Assembly (NCBI GenBank): GCA_964030475.1
Contig: CAXIPT010000001.1
Span: forward strand, 1,547,761-1,611,760
Reading direction: 5' to 3'
DNA length: 64,000 nucleotides
DNA from: Tethya wilhelma
Lineage: Eukaryota > Porifera > Demospongiae > Tethyida > Tethyidae
This document shows positions 24,455-35,347 of the stretch, in pieces; the first letter of the stretch is position 1, and the number at the start of each line of letters is the position of its first letter. The position numbers and the translations under genes are program-made. Below the pieces are notes generated by a model. The model was not told where the DNA came from. It saw nothing but the letters and a program-made list of their open reading frames with translations, and made no database searches.

Positions 24455-24957
24455 GAGTGGCTGGAGAAGAGTCTATTAAGATGATTCATTAGTCAGGCAG
24501 AAAGTACACACTTTTGAGTTATCAAGGTTTGAGTAATGGATCTAATGGTCCATGCACCGTGATGAACCCACACTTCAAAGAAAAAACAACTATAGGAAGA
24601 TCTTCAATTGAAGATTAATGATCCAGCTATATAGCTGCTATCATTTTCTGATGTGGAAAACAATTTTTAATGGGGCATGCAGTGATTCCCCAAGATAAGA
24701 TCTGGGTGGAACCTGTGCTCAATGATATCAGTGTTTAGTGAAGTACACTTAGAAGCATATAACAAAGTTTATGTAAACTGAGATAGTGTATTTCTGTATT
24801 ATTTAGCAAAATATTTCATATTTAACAAACTTCACAACAACAACAACCAAAATGGGGGGAAATCAGTATCAACTCTTTAGCATATTAACTAAACTAGTAC
24901 TTTCTCTTTTAAAGTCTCATAATACATGTATGCAATATATAGGGCTGGTTCAGTAGA

Positions 24958-25685
24958 TTACAAGAACTCAACAAGGAAGTAGTGAAAGACATACTGCTCA
25001 CTACTGTCATCTCTGCTAATGACCAGGTCCAGTCCTTTGCTTGGATCAACATGATTGTTGAACTTAGCACCTGATGCAAACCCATTGTTGGTGGTACATG
25101 ATCCAAAATTGTGTATTGGGTCAAAGACCATGATGTAGTTCCCTGCTATTATGTTGCCATGAGGTCCTAGACGTTGATTAATAGAGCCGCCACCACCACC
25201 TTGAATATCACATGGGTAAACATTTGATGCAGTGGATGAAGCATCTTCTATAAGGATAAACTGATTGATGTAGACTCCATCACTGATTCCAACTATTGGA
25301 TCATTGTCAGCAGTTGGTGGGTTGGTACCGACAGTGACACGAATGATTGATTGAGGAAGAAGTTCTCTAGGAACAGCTAGAGTCACTCGAAGTAGCTCTT
25401 CATTTGAGGCACCAGTTCCAAAATTAATAGTGAGATCATTAATAGTAGCACTGGAGTGGATGAATGAGGCATAGTACCTCACAGTGTCAGCATTGATGAG
25501 TATGGTCTTTGATGTTGTTACTGGCTGCAAAATAAATAATAGATGCAACACAATGCATACTCTAACCCTCAGACCATGAATGCATCCACACTATAATTCT
25601 TCCTTGCACTTACCAAAGTGTGACCGATAGAGAAGCAGCTAATGGTCATGACAATTGCAATCAATACTCCACAAAGAGTCTTCAT
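24958..25685 (-). CDS. Secreted tandem-family protein, copy F
   Basis: Exons 25614-25685 and 24958-25524 with an 89-base intron (donor GTAAGTGC). The signal peptide has 24 residues, two more than in its sister D because of an inserted AI (GVLIAIVMTI). The mature chain has 188 residues, for a precursor of 212. It keeps two cysteines (YPCDI and CTTNNGF), GISDGV and the end YFLVEFL. The loop after the first cysteine is unusual: a run of glycines (DIQGGGGGSINQRLGPHGN). The leader, from about 120 bases upstream of the ATG, is broken by an 832-base repeat that moves the ancestral TATA box to 26700, so expression may be altered. Function unknown. Confidence 0.86.
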
Positions 25686-25805
25686 TTTGAGTAGTAGCTG
25701 TATATGTAATTCAATCCTCAACCTCTTGAAAAGTTTTACCTTCAAAAATTGATTGACTGTTGTTTGCTTCAATTTCACAGGTTGTTATTCAGTTGCAAAT
25801 AATAT

Positions 25806-26637
25806 GAAGGCACCGATGGTGCATAAGCCTTGGCGTATTTCATGAAAATGCGTAACTAAAATAATAATAATTGTGCACAAAATAAGACCAAGAGTATACC
25901 ATTAGCAATTCATTGGTCTCGCAGGCATGTCTGAAGTCTGGCCTGTGATTTGACTGTCTACTGACCAGCCTGCAGGCTATAGTGGCAGTGACATCAGTGA
26001 AAACTACCGAGTGCTGGGCGGCAGTAGTGACCGTGACAGTGCATTAAAACTTGAACACTGATCGATGTAATATTTCACATTTACATAGTTTAATACTAGC
26101 TACAAGACCAGTGTTGATTAATACATCTGTGATGATTCAGCTAGGGCTCAATCATGGTGCACTGAGCTAGTACTCAGTGAGCGGACTCTGAAGGACCACC
26201 ATGCATAGTGTTGTGTTTTCAATACAATTATACACTCACTAAATTTAACTTACAAGACTCTTGCAAGCAGTTGAGTTACCTGGTCAAGCACCTGAGCCAA
26301 GCACAAGCACAAGCACAAGCACAACTTGAAACCAGTCCACTATTCCAAGCTCCTCTTTCTAGATAACGCACACCACACGGGGCGTGATCGATAGGTGCGG
26401 TTTCGAAGCTAAGCGTTCAGAGAAGCACAAAAGCCTCAGATCTCAGAAACTACAGCGTTTTGCAAGATGCCACACATAATATTTTGAGATAACCTCGATT
26501 CATGAACGTAGGTACCTTTTATTTCCCACGTAGAGTTGCCGTTCTTCAGATTATCTCGTAACAGACAGACAGACAGACGCACACACAAAACGACTACCGT
26601 AATCCTCTGCACGTGCTACGCACGCGCCGAGGCTTAA
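25806..26637 (+). mobile_element. CCAAGGGTTA-family element in the leader of copy F
   Basis: Begins GAAGGCACCGATGGTGCATA, carries GGTGCGGTTTCGAAGCTAAG, CAGATCTCAGAAACTACAG and (CAGA)n, and ends near CGCCGAGGCTTA, the same order as 14965-15591. Comparison with copy D shows the flanks were once adjacent: CAAATAATAT on the left and ATTATGCTCTCACTTGTG on the right match an unbroken run at 22380-22405. The two flanks share AATAT, a possible short target duplication. Confidence 0.75.
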
Positions 26638-26699
26638 ATATTATGCTCTCACTTGTGCATGTACAAGTGTGACTACAAGAGTTGGATGCTTTGCTTCAT

Positions 26700-26709
26700 T
26701 TTTATATCC
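26700..26709 (-). promoter_or_regulatory. Displaced ancestral TATA box of copy F
   Basis: GATATAAAAA on the minus strand in DNA collinear with the copy D promoter, including the upstream ATGATTACATAATGAACA, but now about 1 kb from the copy F ATG because of the inserted repeat. Confidence 0.5.
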
Positions 26710-27755
26710 ATTCATCCTGTTCATTATGTAATCATTGTTTGGAGGGTGTGGGAAATTTACTACTTATTGTGGTTGCATAAAATGTACTTTTTAATTTGTG
26801 GTATACCTAATTACCACCAGCGCTGCAAGCATCCATGGAGTGCATGTAGTGTGTCTGTATATACTTTGTCTTACATGAAAAAATAGGGCATTGCATTACA
26901 TAATGTAGATGAAATTGTTAGTTTTAAAATATTATGGGAATTTTTTGTACATCAAATTTTCACCTTGAATAATAATTTTTGCACAACTGTGCAAGGTTAC
27001 ACAGCCCCACCCATTATGATTTTACATATTTATTTTCCTACTCTGTGGCCCTCTATAGAAATTTTTAACTATGGTATTGTTCACTGTTAAAGCAGTAATG
27101 TTAAATTTGGAAGGAAAATACAAGCCATTTTCAGTATGCATGCAAAATAATGTTTAATCACAGGTCATCTAGTGGCTCCTGAGTATCTGAAGTCATCATT
27201 ATCATACAAAAATGGTGTCCTTCATTGCTTTTTACTAGAGCTCCTTTCAGTCACATGCACAGACCTCTGTTTACGTTGTAATAACCTTGAAGTTTACTAC
27301 AAGTATTTTCTGTGCCATGAACTACATACCATACATATGAACATGATGTAAACAAGCCTAAAAATTAACACTGGCCGACATTATCTATATCAAAGTTTGC
27401 TCTGAAGAAGAAAAATCTGGGCAGTTACCAGGGGTCAAACCCAGGACCACTGGTATGAACTACCAGCACTCTGCTACTGTGTTGCAACCACTCTTAGGCA
27501 TCCAAATCTGGGAGCTTTTAAGTAGAGAAATGTCTATAGTTGACTCTGGATAACGGGTGTACATGGAAGCATGTGTAACGTGTTAAGTCAAGCTAGACAA
27601 TCACTGTGACCACACATCAATACATGTTAGTGGAAAAATACTCACAAGAGCAATTAAGTCTATTAAACAAATTAGTGGCTAGAAAGACATCAGGCATGCA
27701 TAGATCATTCAGTGTTTAGTAGAAATGTGTACCAGTATAATGCGTTAATCAATAG

Positions 27756-28040
27756 TCACAGAAATTCAACCATGAAGTAGTGGAAGGTGTACTCCTGTGA
27801 GGCATCATTCCTATTTACAACCAAGTTGAGTCCTTTGCTTGGATCAACGTTGTTGTTGAACTTTCCATTTGTTGCAAACCCATTGTTGGTTGAACATGTG
27901 TATTGGGTCAAAGACCATGACATAGGTCCCTGCTACTATATTACCATGAGGAACGTTACAAAAGTTTCGTGTACCATCAACTATTGCACATGGATTAAGA
28001 CTTCTTGTACGTAGTAGATGAACCATCTGCTACTAGCTGA
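27756..28040 (-). pseudogene. Truncated 3' fragment of the secreted family
   Basis: Only the C-terminal half of exon 2 is present, from the stop at 27756 to the CTACTAGCTGAT that encodes the region before NPC. An 11-base deletion near 27897 (between GAACATGT and GTATTGGG) shifts the frame. The break joins directly to the intergenic GACTGAGAGTAAG also found at 22978. Confidence 0.8.
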
Positions 28041-28249
28041 TGACTGAGAGTAAGTTATTTCATGTTACTCCACCCAAGGGTTTACCAGTATTACTGAGTG
28101 TATTTCAATAATGCTCATCAGTAGGTATGTTCTAAAATGCTTGTATATCATACCGCTCAGAGTTTTCGCTGCTTTCTATCCACTTTTGAGTGTAGTTTAG
28201 GCTTGTACACTCACTATATATAATCTATATATGTGAGACTTAAACAAAT

Positions 28250-28387
28250 ATCATATAGCCGGAAATATTGACAGTTAGCTCTGCAGAATGTATAAAAAAT
28301 ATCGCCGAATTTAAATTTGATGATTTGGACTTTGACTTTCAAACCGTCAAATTAAAATCCCCGTCTATATTTCTGTCTATATGGTAT
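28250..28387. repeat. MITE-like element, ATACCATATAG ends
   Basis: Left end CATATAGCCGGAAATATTGA and right end ATATTTCTGTCTATATGGTA are imperfect inverted copies; the inner blocks around AAATTTGATGATTTGGACTT also pair. The partner block at 23170 has only one end, so the states differ between the duplicates. Confidence 0.5.
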
Positions 28388-28826
28388 ATCATAGTTCCTA
28401 CTCTAAAATTTGAACTTGAAACATCAGCTAAACAAAGACTAACTATCTATGCAGAAAAAAGCAATACTAACATTCTGTAACATAGTAACCGTTGTACAAT
28501 ATTATGAATGTGTATGGGTGTGGTTAAATACATGTGGTTAAGTAGACTACCATAATCATAGTTCAAGGGAATGAATACAAATTTTCTACAATACAATGTA
28601 CATAATTATGACCAAGCATTTTAACACTATATAATTAATCAATAATCTTATTCTAATTGTTAGCTATAACAATTCTAATAGCGCATAAGTTTTTCAATCT
28701 ATTGGGTATGATGGATAGTTTTGGTTCGATAAGTACACTTAATATGTATGTAGAAAGAGCTAGTAATCTAAGAGTTACTTTGTAGTTCAATAGTCCTTAT
28801 GAACTGTACAATTGGCAAGGATTTCT

Positions 28827-29520
28827 TCACAGAAACTCAACCATAAAGTAGTGAAAGACATACTCCTCTGCAGCATTGTCCCTGTGAACAACCAGGTCCA
28901 GTCCTTTGCTTGGATCAACATGAGTATTGAACTTTCCATTTGTTGAGAATCCAGTGTTTGTTGAACATGTTCCATAATTGTGTATTGGGTCAAAGATCAT
29001 GACATAGGTCCCTGCTACTATATTACCATGAGGAGCACTGCGAACATCTTGTGTACCATCACGTGATGATACATAACATGGATTAAGGCTACCTATAGTA
29101 GATGAAGCATCTTCTACAAGAGCATATCGGTTGTTATTCACTCCATCGCTGATTCCAACCCTTACATCATTGTCAGTAGCTGGTGGGTTCATACCAACAG
29201 TGATACGAATCATAGCTTGAGGAAAAAGTTCTCCAGAAACAGCTAGAGGCACTCAAAGTATTTCTTCGTGTTGGGCCCCTGCTCCAAACTTAATGGTGAG
29301 ATCCTCAACAGTAGCACTGGAGTGGATGAATGAGGCATGGAACCTCACTGTGTCTGGTGTGATGAGGATGGTCTTTGTGGTTGGCACAGGCTGTTGAACA
29401 TGAGAGAAAAACGCCAATAAATTTGAGATGTTGGAAAGATTAACGTACCAGTGAAGACCCAAGAGAGAAACAGCAAATGAAATTCACCAACACCAGTACA
29501 TTCAGAGATCCAGTCTTCAT
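28827..29520 (-). pseudogene. Secreted tandem-family copy G, single premature stop
   Basis: Exons 29449-29520 (24-residue signal peptide, MKTGSLNVLVLVNFICCFSL) and 28827-29390, with a 58-base intron (donor GTACGTTA, acceptor TTCAACAG). The only lesion I see is TGA at 29253-29255 where intact copies have CGA (Arg of LLRVPLA), a CpG-type transition. The remaining 141 codons are open, with both cysteines and an ending YFMVEFL. It could be a recent null, a polymorphic allele or a sequencing error. Sister to copy E. Confidence 0.8.
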
Positions 29521-29610
29521 TGTTACTATTCACACAGATATTGCGATTGTTGATATTCAGCTCCTTAATAGAGAATATTGATGGTGTGACTTTACTATGA
29601 ATATGATGTC

Positions 29611-29621
29611 CTCTTTTATAG
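29611..29621 (-). promoter_or_regulatory. TATA box of copy G
   Basis: CTATAAAAGAG on the minus strand, about 90-100 bases upstream of the ATG; matches copy E. From here to 30830 I see no gene. Confidence 0.55.
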
Positions 29622-30832
29622 AACTGGCTGAATTAAATTAGTAGTCAGACAGAAGGTATGCACACACTTAATTTACTGCTAGTCTGAAAGTAGAGTACAA
29701 GGTTTAAGTAATAGATCTAATGATCCATAAAGCTATATAGTAGTCATCAATACATGGGGAAATTCAATGAGAGAACTTTTAATTGAAGGTTAGTGGACTC
29801 TAAATTTACCCCCCCCTCCCATGGAGTGCATGTAGTGTCTGTGTAATACTTTATCTTACATGAAAAAATAGAGTATTGCATTGCACACAAAATTAATGTA
29901 GATGAAATTGTTATAATTATAATTCTAAAACAGAGAAATTTTTCATACATCAAATTTTCACATTGAATAAATTTTGCATAACTTTAAATACGGTATTGTT
30001 CACTGTTAAAACATTTTTTTTTCAGCAAAATTCTCAGTAATTCTCAGTAAAACTAGTAACAGTCAGGATACCAAATTTATGATGTTACCATAACAGCTTG
30101 TTTTAACAATGAATTCATTGTATGTAGAGAGTTTTATTTTTCTCTCTGTTGACCTTACATTTGGCCAGTCTGCCTCCTCCAGTGGAGCCCACCAGCTCAC
30201 TCAAGAGAATGCAATAGGTGAATTTAAAGAAAAAAGTAAGCAAACACAAGCAAAAGTGTGTGAACAGTAGTAATTCAAGATATACCAAGTTTATTCATTC
30301 AAGAACCAGTATGATGAGCAATCTTTGAGAAAGTTGAGCTATAGCCAAGTTAGAATTAGTGCCAAGCACTCTGTTCTGCAGAGTTAATATTTGCATAACA
30401 GTAGTAGTATTTTATTTTACATTCAGCTAATGCATTGATTCTCAGTAAGATCAGGAAAATCCTCAGTCCGGTTAAAATCGAAGCAAATTAAGACGCATAA
30501 ATGATGTGCCCATATCATTAATATTAGTACCACAGCCATTTGTTTAGATCCTAAAACAGAGTGTTTAGTATTTAAATTCATATTCAATTTTTGGATCTTA
30601 TATTTGGTATGATTATCAGAGACACTGTCGGTTTTACTAGACAAAAAAGCAAATGGAAAGAAAAATGTACCAGTATGCACAATTTTTTAAATCAATTTTT
30701 ATTGTACTATGTCATAATCATACCTGAGAGAATTCTTTATGGTACAAATTTTCATATTATTTTTTTCTATGCTGTTCTGATATACAAAATTTAAAACTGA
30801 GAAGAAAGAACTTCTGCATCGTGCCATAATTA

Positions 30833-31397
30833 TTGGGGCGAGCCTGAGCGAGCCCCAGATAGCGAGTAGTATGTCGGGTGCGTCTGTCTGGCATCGTTGG
30901 ATCTTGTGTGTTCGCCTAAGCTAATTCTAGCTAACATAATGATCGACCCATACCATGTACCATGCAGTACTCACGCATGCGCATAAGTTTAGAGTGTGCA
31001 CGTGTTTTCAAGGCAGTCGATCGAGAAATTTCGAATCAGACAACCCCAGATATGCTTAGCAACTGTCTGAGTCTCACAACCTCTAGCTATTAACAGAACC
31101 ATTTCTCAACTGTTAGGCAGAAACAAGGAGAAAAATGGTGATGTCAGGCTTGCTCAACATACAGTGTCAGAGGGTAAGAGATACTAAGTTCGAACTTTTT
31201 GGACTTTACACCTCATTAGCAATCCTTCGTGTAAGCTAACTTCTGACGTTCACACCACAGTGAGTCATTTGAACACCATCAGTTTTGTACTCAAATTGAC
31301 AGCCAGATCTATACCATAATTTGGCATTCTGACAATCATTCTCCATACACTCGCTGTACAATTCATGCAAAAGCTGTGCTCGCTCAGGCTCGCTCCA
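30833..31397 (+). repeat. GGGGCGAGCC-family element
   Basis: Starts TTGGGGCGAGCCTGAGCGAG and ends GCTCGCTCAGGCTCGCTCCA, inverted ends like those at 10051-10595. The interior is partly different from the 10051 copy, so the family may have several interiors or this copy is a mosaic. Confidence 0.65.
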
Positions 31398-31589
31398 CAA
31401 TGCCTTGCATTCTTGTAGTAATGTTATTTAATACATGGCAATGCCATGTGTACAAAATTTAACTGCAAAAAAAAATTTTCCACATTTTTGCTGATCTGTA
31501 CAAATTAATTTTCTACTTTATTATACAGTGTTCACTAATATTCGTGTTTTATTTAAGGGTCCATCAGTATTCAGTAGCTGCAATTATAT

Positions 31590-32282
31590 TCAAAGAAACT
31601 CAATCAGGAAGTAGTGAAAGGCATACTCCTCACTAGAACCACTTTTTTGGAGAACCAGATTCAGTCCTTTGCTTGGATCAACATGGGCATCAAACTTCCC
31701 AGCTGTTGAAAATCCATTGTTAGTTGAGCAGGTTCCAAAATTGTGTATTGGGTCAAAGACCAAGACATAGGTCCCTGCTACTATATTGCCATGTGGAGCT
31801 CTGCGTCCATTATCTGAGCCTTCAAATATTTCACATGGGTTGACACTTCTTGTAGTAGATGAAGCAGTTTCTACTAGCTGATACTGATTGTTATTCACTC
31901 CATCACTGATACCAATAATTGGGTCACTATCAGTAGCTGGTGGGTTCATACCAACAGTGATACGAATCATTGCTTGAGGAAGAAGTTCTCCAGGAGCAGC
32001 TATGGGCACTCGAAGTAGCACTTCATCAGAATACCCTGTTCCATATGCAATAGTGAGATCATTGATAACAGTACTTGGGTGGATGAACGAGGCATAGTAC
32101 TTCACAGTATCAGGATTAATGAGTATGGTCTTTGAATCAGGTACAGGCTATGGTAAAAGAAAGGATAAAATATTATAAACAATTAATGATATAATGTAAC
32201 TTTGACAACGTACCAAAGTATAGCCATCTGAGAAACAGTAAATGATGTTCACCATCAACACCAGTAATTTTACAGTAGTCAT
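31590..32282 (-). CDS. Secreted tandem-family protein, copy H
   Basis: Exons 32214-32282 and 31590-32147 with a 66-base intron (donor GTACGTTG, acceptor TACCATAG). The signal peptide has 23 residues (MTTVKLLVLMVNIIYCFSDG) and the mature chain 185, for a precursor of 208. Exon 2 opens PVPDSKTILINPDTVKYYAS. The framework, both cysteines and GISDGV are kept; the ending is YFLIEFL. The loop after NPC (EIFEGSDNGRRAPHGN) is nearest copies A and C. The donor and signal sequence resemble those of E and G. Function unknown. Confidence 0.87.
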
Positions 32283-32420
32283 GACAAGTCTTCTCCAAAT
32301 CTGCCTTGTTTAAGAAAATTTGTGAACTTGATGGGGAAAGTTGTTCCTTTGCCTTCTTAATTGGTGTAGTTGCTTTGTGAAGTGTAGTATCACTGATTGT
32401 TGTAAGACTCTAGCTTTTCC

Positions 32421-32436
32421 TCCTCTTTATATAAGC
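32421..32436 (-). promoter_or_regulatory. TATA box of copy H
   Basis: CTTATATAAAGAGGA on the minus strand, about 140-150 bases upstream of the ATG. Confidence 0.6.
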
Positions 32437-32839
32437 TCTCTTGAACTGGAGGACACCAGGTTACCTCAGATAGGCACCATACAGTAATATAATATAGAGT
32501 GTCACAAGCAGATCTGATTCAGTGCAAAGTGTAAAAAAAAGTGGTTAGAATTGAAAATAGACTTAGAGTTATCTAACAGTGATGAGATCAATCAAAACAA
32601 CCACAACTTTGTGGTTGTCTAGATCTTGTCCTTTCCTTGACCCCAGAGGTTTAATGGGTCCTTGCTTGACTCAATATGACATTTGATAAACTTGTACACA
32701 AGGTTATGAAATGGAAAATTTCTTGACATTATGAAGTATTCTGTTGCTAATTCTTGTCAATGAGGACCATTAGTGATTATTTTTTAGTACGCTGTGACTC
32801 TGTATAAAATGGCTATGTTATCTATTATTGTGGTGACTC

Positions 32840-33130
32840 TAGTCTCATTCTGTACAAATTGTTGGCAGATGGTACCATCACTCTGGTTGGAAAATAATAA
32901 TTTTGTTTTTTATTACAAATTCAACATGTGTACGAAGTTGACTTTCTAATTATGGTTCACCCACTCCCATAGCTAGACTGTGACGAAGTGGCTTCATAAT
33001 ATCCCACTGTCATTGTTAGTCACGTTCCTTAGCAACTACTCTGTGTTTGTGTCCACTGACTACTAGCACTCGCTAGCTCCATAACTACAAATAAGTAAAC
33101 GTATGTAATAATTTTCCACATTCAAATTTA
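32840..33130. repeat. Array-associated intergenic repeat (three copies)
   Basis: A block with GGTTCACCCACTCCCATAGC and GTGTCCACTGACTACTAGC recurs at about 34760-35010 and 36470-36740, each time to the left of a copy of the I/J/K subfamily. It is therefore part of the tandem duplication unit there. Confidence 0.65.
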
Positions 33131-33266
33131 ATTAACCACAAAATTTCTTCAAACAATTGTAGAAATAATAAGAGCAAAAATTCCATTTGAAATTCCTTAG
33201 ATAATAATGTTGATCTCTTGATTGAGTGTTTGTAAGGTTAAAACATCTTATAATAAAATCTGTTGT

Positions 33267-33520
33267 TCAAAGGAACTCAACCAGGAAGTAGTGAAAGACA
33301 TACTCCGCAGCATTGTGCATGTGAACAACCAGGTTGAGTGCTTTGCTTGGATCAACATTGTTGCTAAACTTTCCTGATGATGTAAACCAATTGTTTGTTG
33401 AACATGATCCAATTGTGTACTGGGTCAATTAGCATGACACAGGTCCCTGCTACTATATCATCATGAGGAGCATTGCCACAATGGTTGTAGTTACCACTGC
33501 GCTTTTAGAGTTTTCATTGA
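33267..33520 (-). pseudogene. Internally deleted family copy (exon 2 end fused to exon 1 start)
   Basis: From the stop at 33267 the sequence follows exon 2 of the I/J/K subfamily up to the loop after the first cysteine. It then jumps at about 33498 to GCTTTTAGAGTTTTCATTGA, the start of exon 1 and leader as seen at 36083-36104. The middle of the gene is lost. There are also small indels. Confidence 0.8.
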
Positions 33521-34209
33521 ATCAAAAATATGAACTGAACTCAATTCTATTCTTTATTGATTATAGCTTTTTCAACAAATCTTCTACCGTAAATGATTTG
33601 ATGGTACGACATTATTGTCTGTGCATAGCTTTTATAGAAACGAATTAGATGATACGCATGTTTAGTCTTACTTGTGGAAGCAGATATAGAAATGTCATAT
33701 CCCATACATCCATGTACCGAGTCCTTCTCAAGAAACCAACATAGGGTTCAAGGGTGAAGAGGATACAGGATAATAAATAATACTGAAAAAAGTCAATTTC
33801 AAGTTAATAAATTATTAAACATTGTTGCATTAGCAGTTCTCTCTAAAGTGGGTGACCTTTGCTATGGTATCATGACCTCTCTAGTTTGCATGTGGTGTTT
33901 TATGTGGTGATGAAACAGAAAATTACTCTGAGTCATTATTATTTTGGAAAGTCTTGTTGTGGAGAACTGTTCGTTACTAAGTAGTGGCTGGATGAGACAG
34001 TGTGACTCTATAAGTCACTCCAAGAGTACATAATAGCTTAGGGAGAGTATCGAATCGCCCTGCAGTACTGTGTTACAACTGTTTGACGGGTTCACGACCT
34101 TTATAATGTTATTCATATATGCATTAGCTTGCAGCATGGCTTCATACATGTAACACAATACCATTGGGCCGTTCAATACTCTCCCTAAGCTACTAGTTAG
34201 ATGGATCAT

Positions 34210-34713
34210 TGGGCGAGCCTGAGCGAAGGATCTTCATTCACAGGACCATGCTATTACAAAGTAGATAAGAGCATGATTATTATTGTAGCCTATATGAGTA
34301 CAACTCAAGGCCACAAGTGGGCTAGCTGCCCATTTACCTGGGAAGGAGGCTGTGTACTGTCAGGCTTAGCTGACTGTGAGTGGCAGTACTGTCAGGCTGA
34401 GCTGACTGTGAGTGGCAGTACTGGGCTGAGCTGACTGTGAGTGGCAGACTGCCAGTACTGTCGGACTAAAGCAGCAACTAACTTGAAGGTCTTTTCAGAG
34501 TCGATCTGGGCACATCCAGCTCTTTCAATGTTCTTCGATTTTGTGTGCGCGTGTGTAAATAGAAATACCGTAAATAAATCTGAGGCCAGGATGTTTAATT
34601 TTTTTTAAATTTTTCGCATAATTTGAGCATCCTAGCTATTCTGCTTTGGTCAACGCTGTTACACTTCCTCAATGTTTCACCGTTCCAATGGGGCTCACTC
34701 AGGCTTGCCCCGA
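34210..34713 (-). repeat. GGGGCGAGCC-family element, reversed
   Basis: Left end TGGGCGAGCCTGAGCGAAGG pairs with right end GGGGCTCACTCAGGCTTGCC. The interior is the reverse complement of 10051-10595 (GTCAACGCTGTTACACTTCC, CAATGTTTCACCGTTCC). A small tandem repeat of GCTGACTGTGAGTGGCAG lies at 34367-34450. Confidence 0.75.
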
Positions 34714-35347
34714 TTATGTACTCTTGGTCACTCCATTAAAGTATGATGACTGTGTTATCTGTCATTGTGGTGGCTCTGTCTCATTCTGTACTAAGTATCA
34801 GCAGATGGTGCCATCACTTTTTGGTTGGAAAATATTTTGTTTACTACAAATTTAATTCTATTTTCAACATGTTTGCGAAATTGACTCTCTAATTATGGTT
34901 CACCCACTCCCATAGCTAGACCATGATGTGATGGCTCCATAATATCCATTGTTAGTCACGTTCCTTAGCAGCATATACTAACTACTAGCCCTCACTAGCT
35001 GACTACAACTAACAATAATGTAATAGAAGTCTCAGGCTCGGATTTATTGACTTACATTCTATAAATATTGTGGTGTGCATCATGACCTATATCCTTGACA
35101 TGCTGTAACACTTAACTACTACTTATGTAAACTATGGGTTTAAAGCAATTCTAGAAATAATAATTTCTTTCAATATTTCCATAAAATAATACCTTAAGGG
35201 CACTGTTATTTGCAGGTACTAATTTTAACAAATTTGATGTGTATTAATTTAACTGAATTAAAATTTCTATTCATTATTATGTCTAACATTTAATTTTCTG
35301 GGTACTTAGCAAAATGCCTTCAATTGCTAAATCGCTGAAATTAGTAC

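Larger units (their letters stand above)
26710..28826. repeat. Duplicated intergenic block (partner of 22455-23680)
   Basis: Collinear with the D-E interval but longer. Three extra segments explain most of the length: about 27180-27595, a broken family copy at 27756-28040 with its flank, and an inverted-repeat element at 28250-28387 with adjoining sequence. Confidence 0.8.

Noticed and set aside
27412..27500. tRNA- or SINE-like stretch on the minus strand (GGTTTGACCCC and TAGCAGAGTGCTGG)
   Set aside because: The box B and box A resemblances are there, but the acceptor and T stems do not pair into a cloverleaf, so I do not call a tRNA.
29253..29255. In-frame TGA of copy G read as selenocysteine
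   Set aside because: The intact copies have arginine here, and no selenoprotein context was seen; a CpG transition is the simpler reading.
34367..34450. CRISPR-like short repeats (GCTGACTGTGAGTGGCAG)
   Set aside because: Three tandem units without spacers, inside an animal repeat element.
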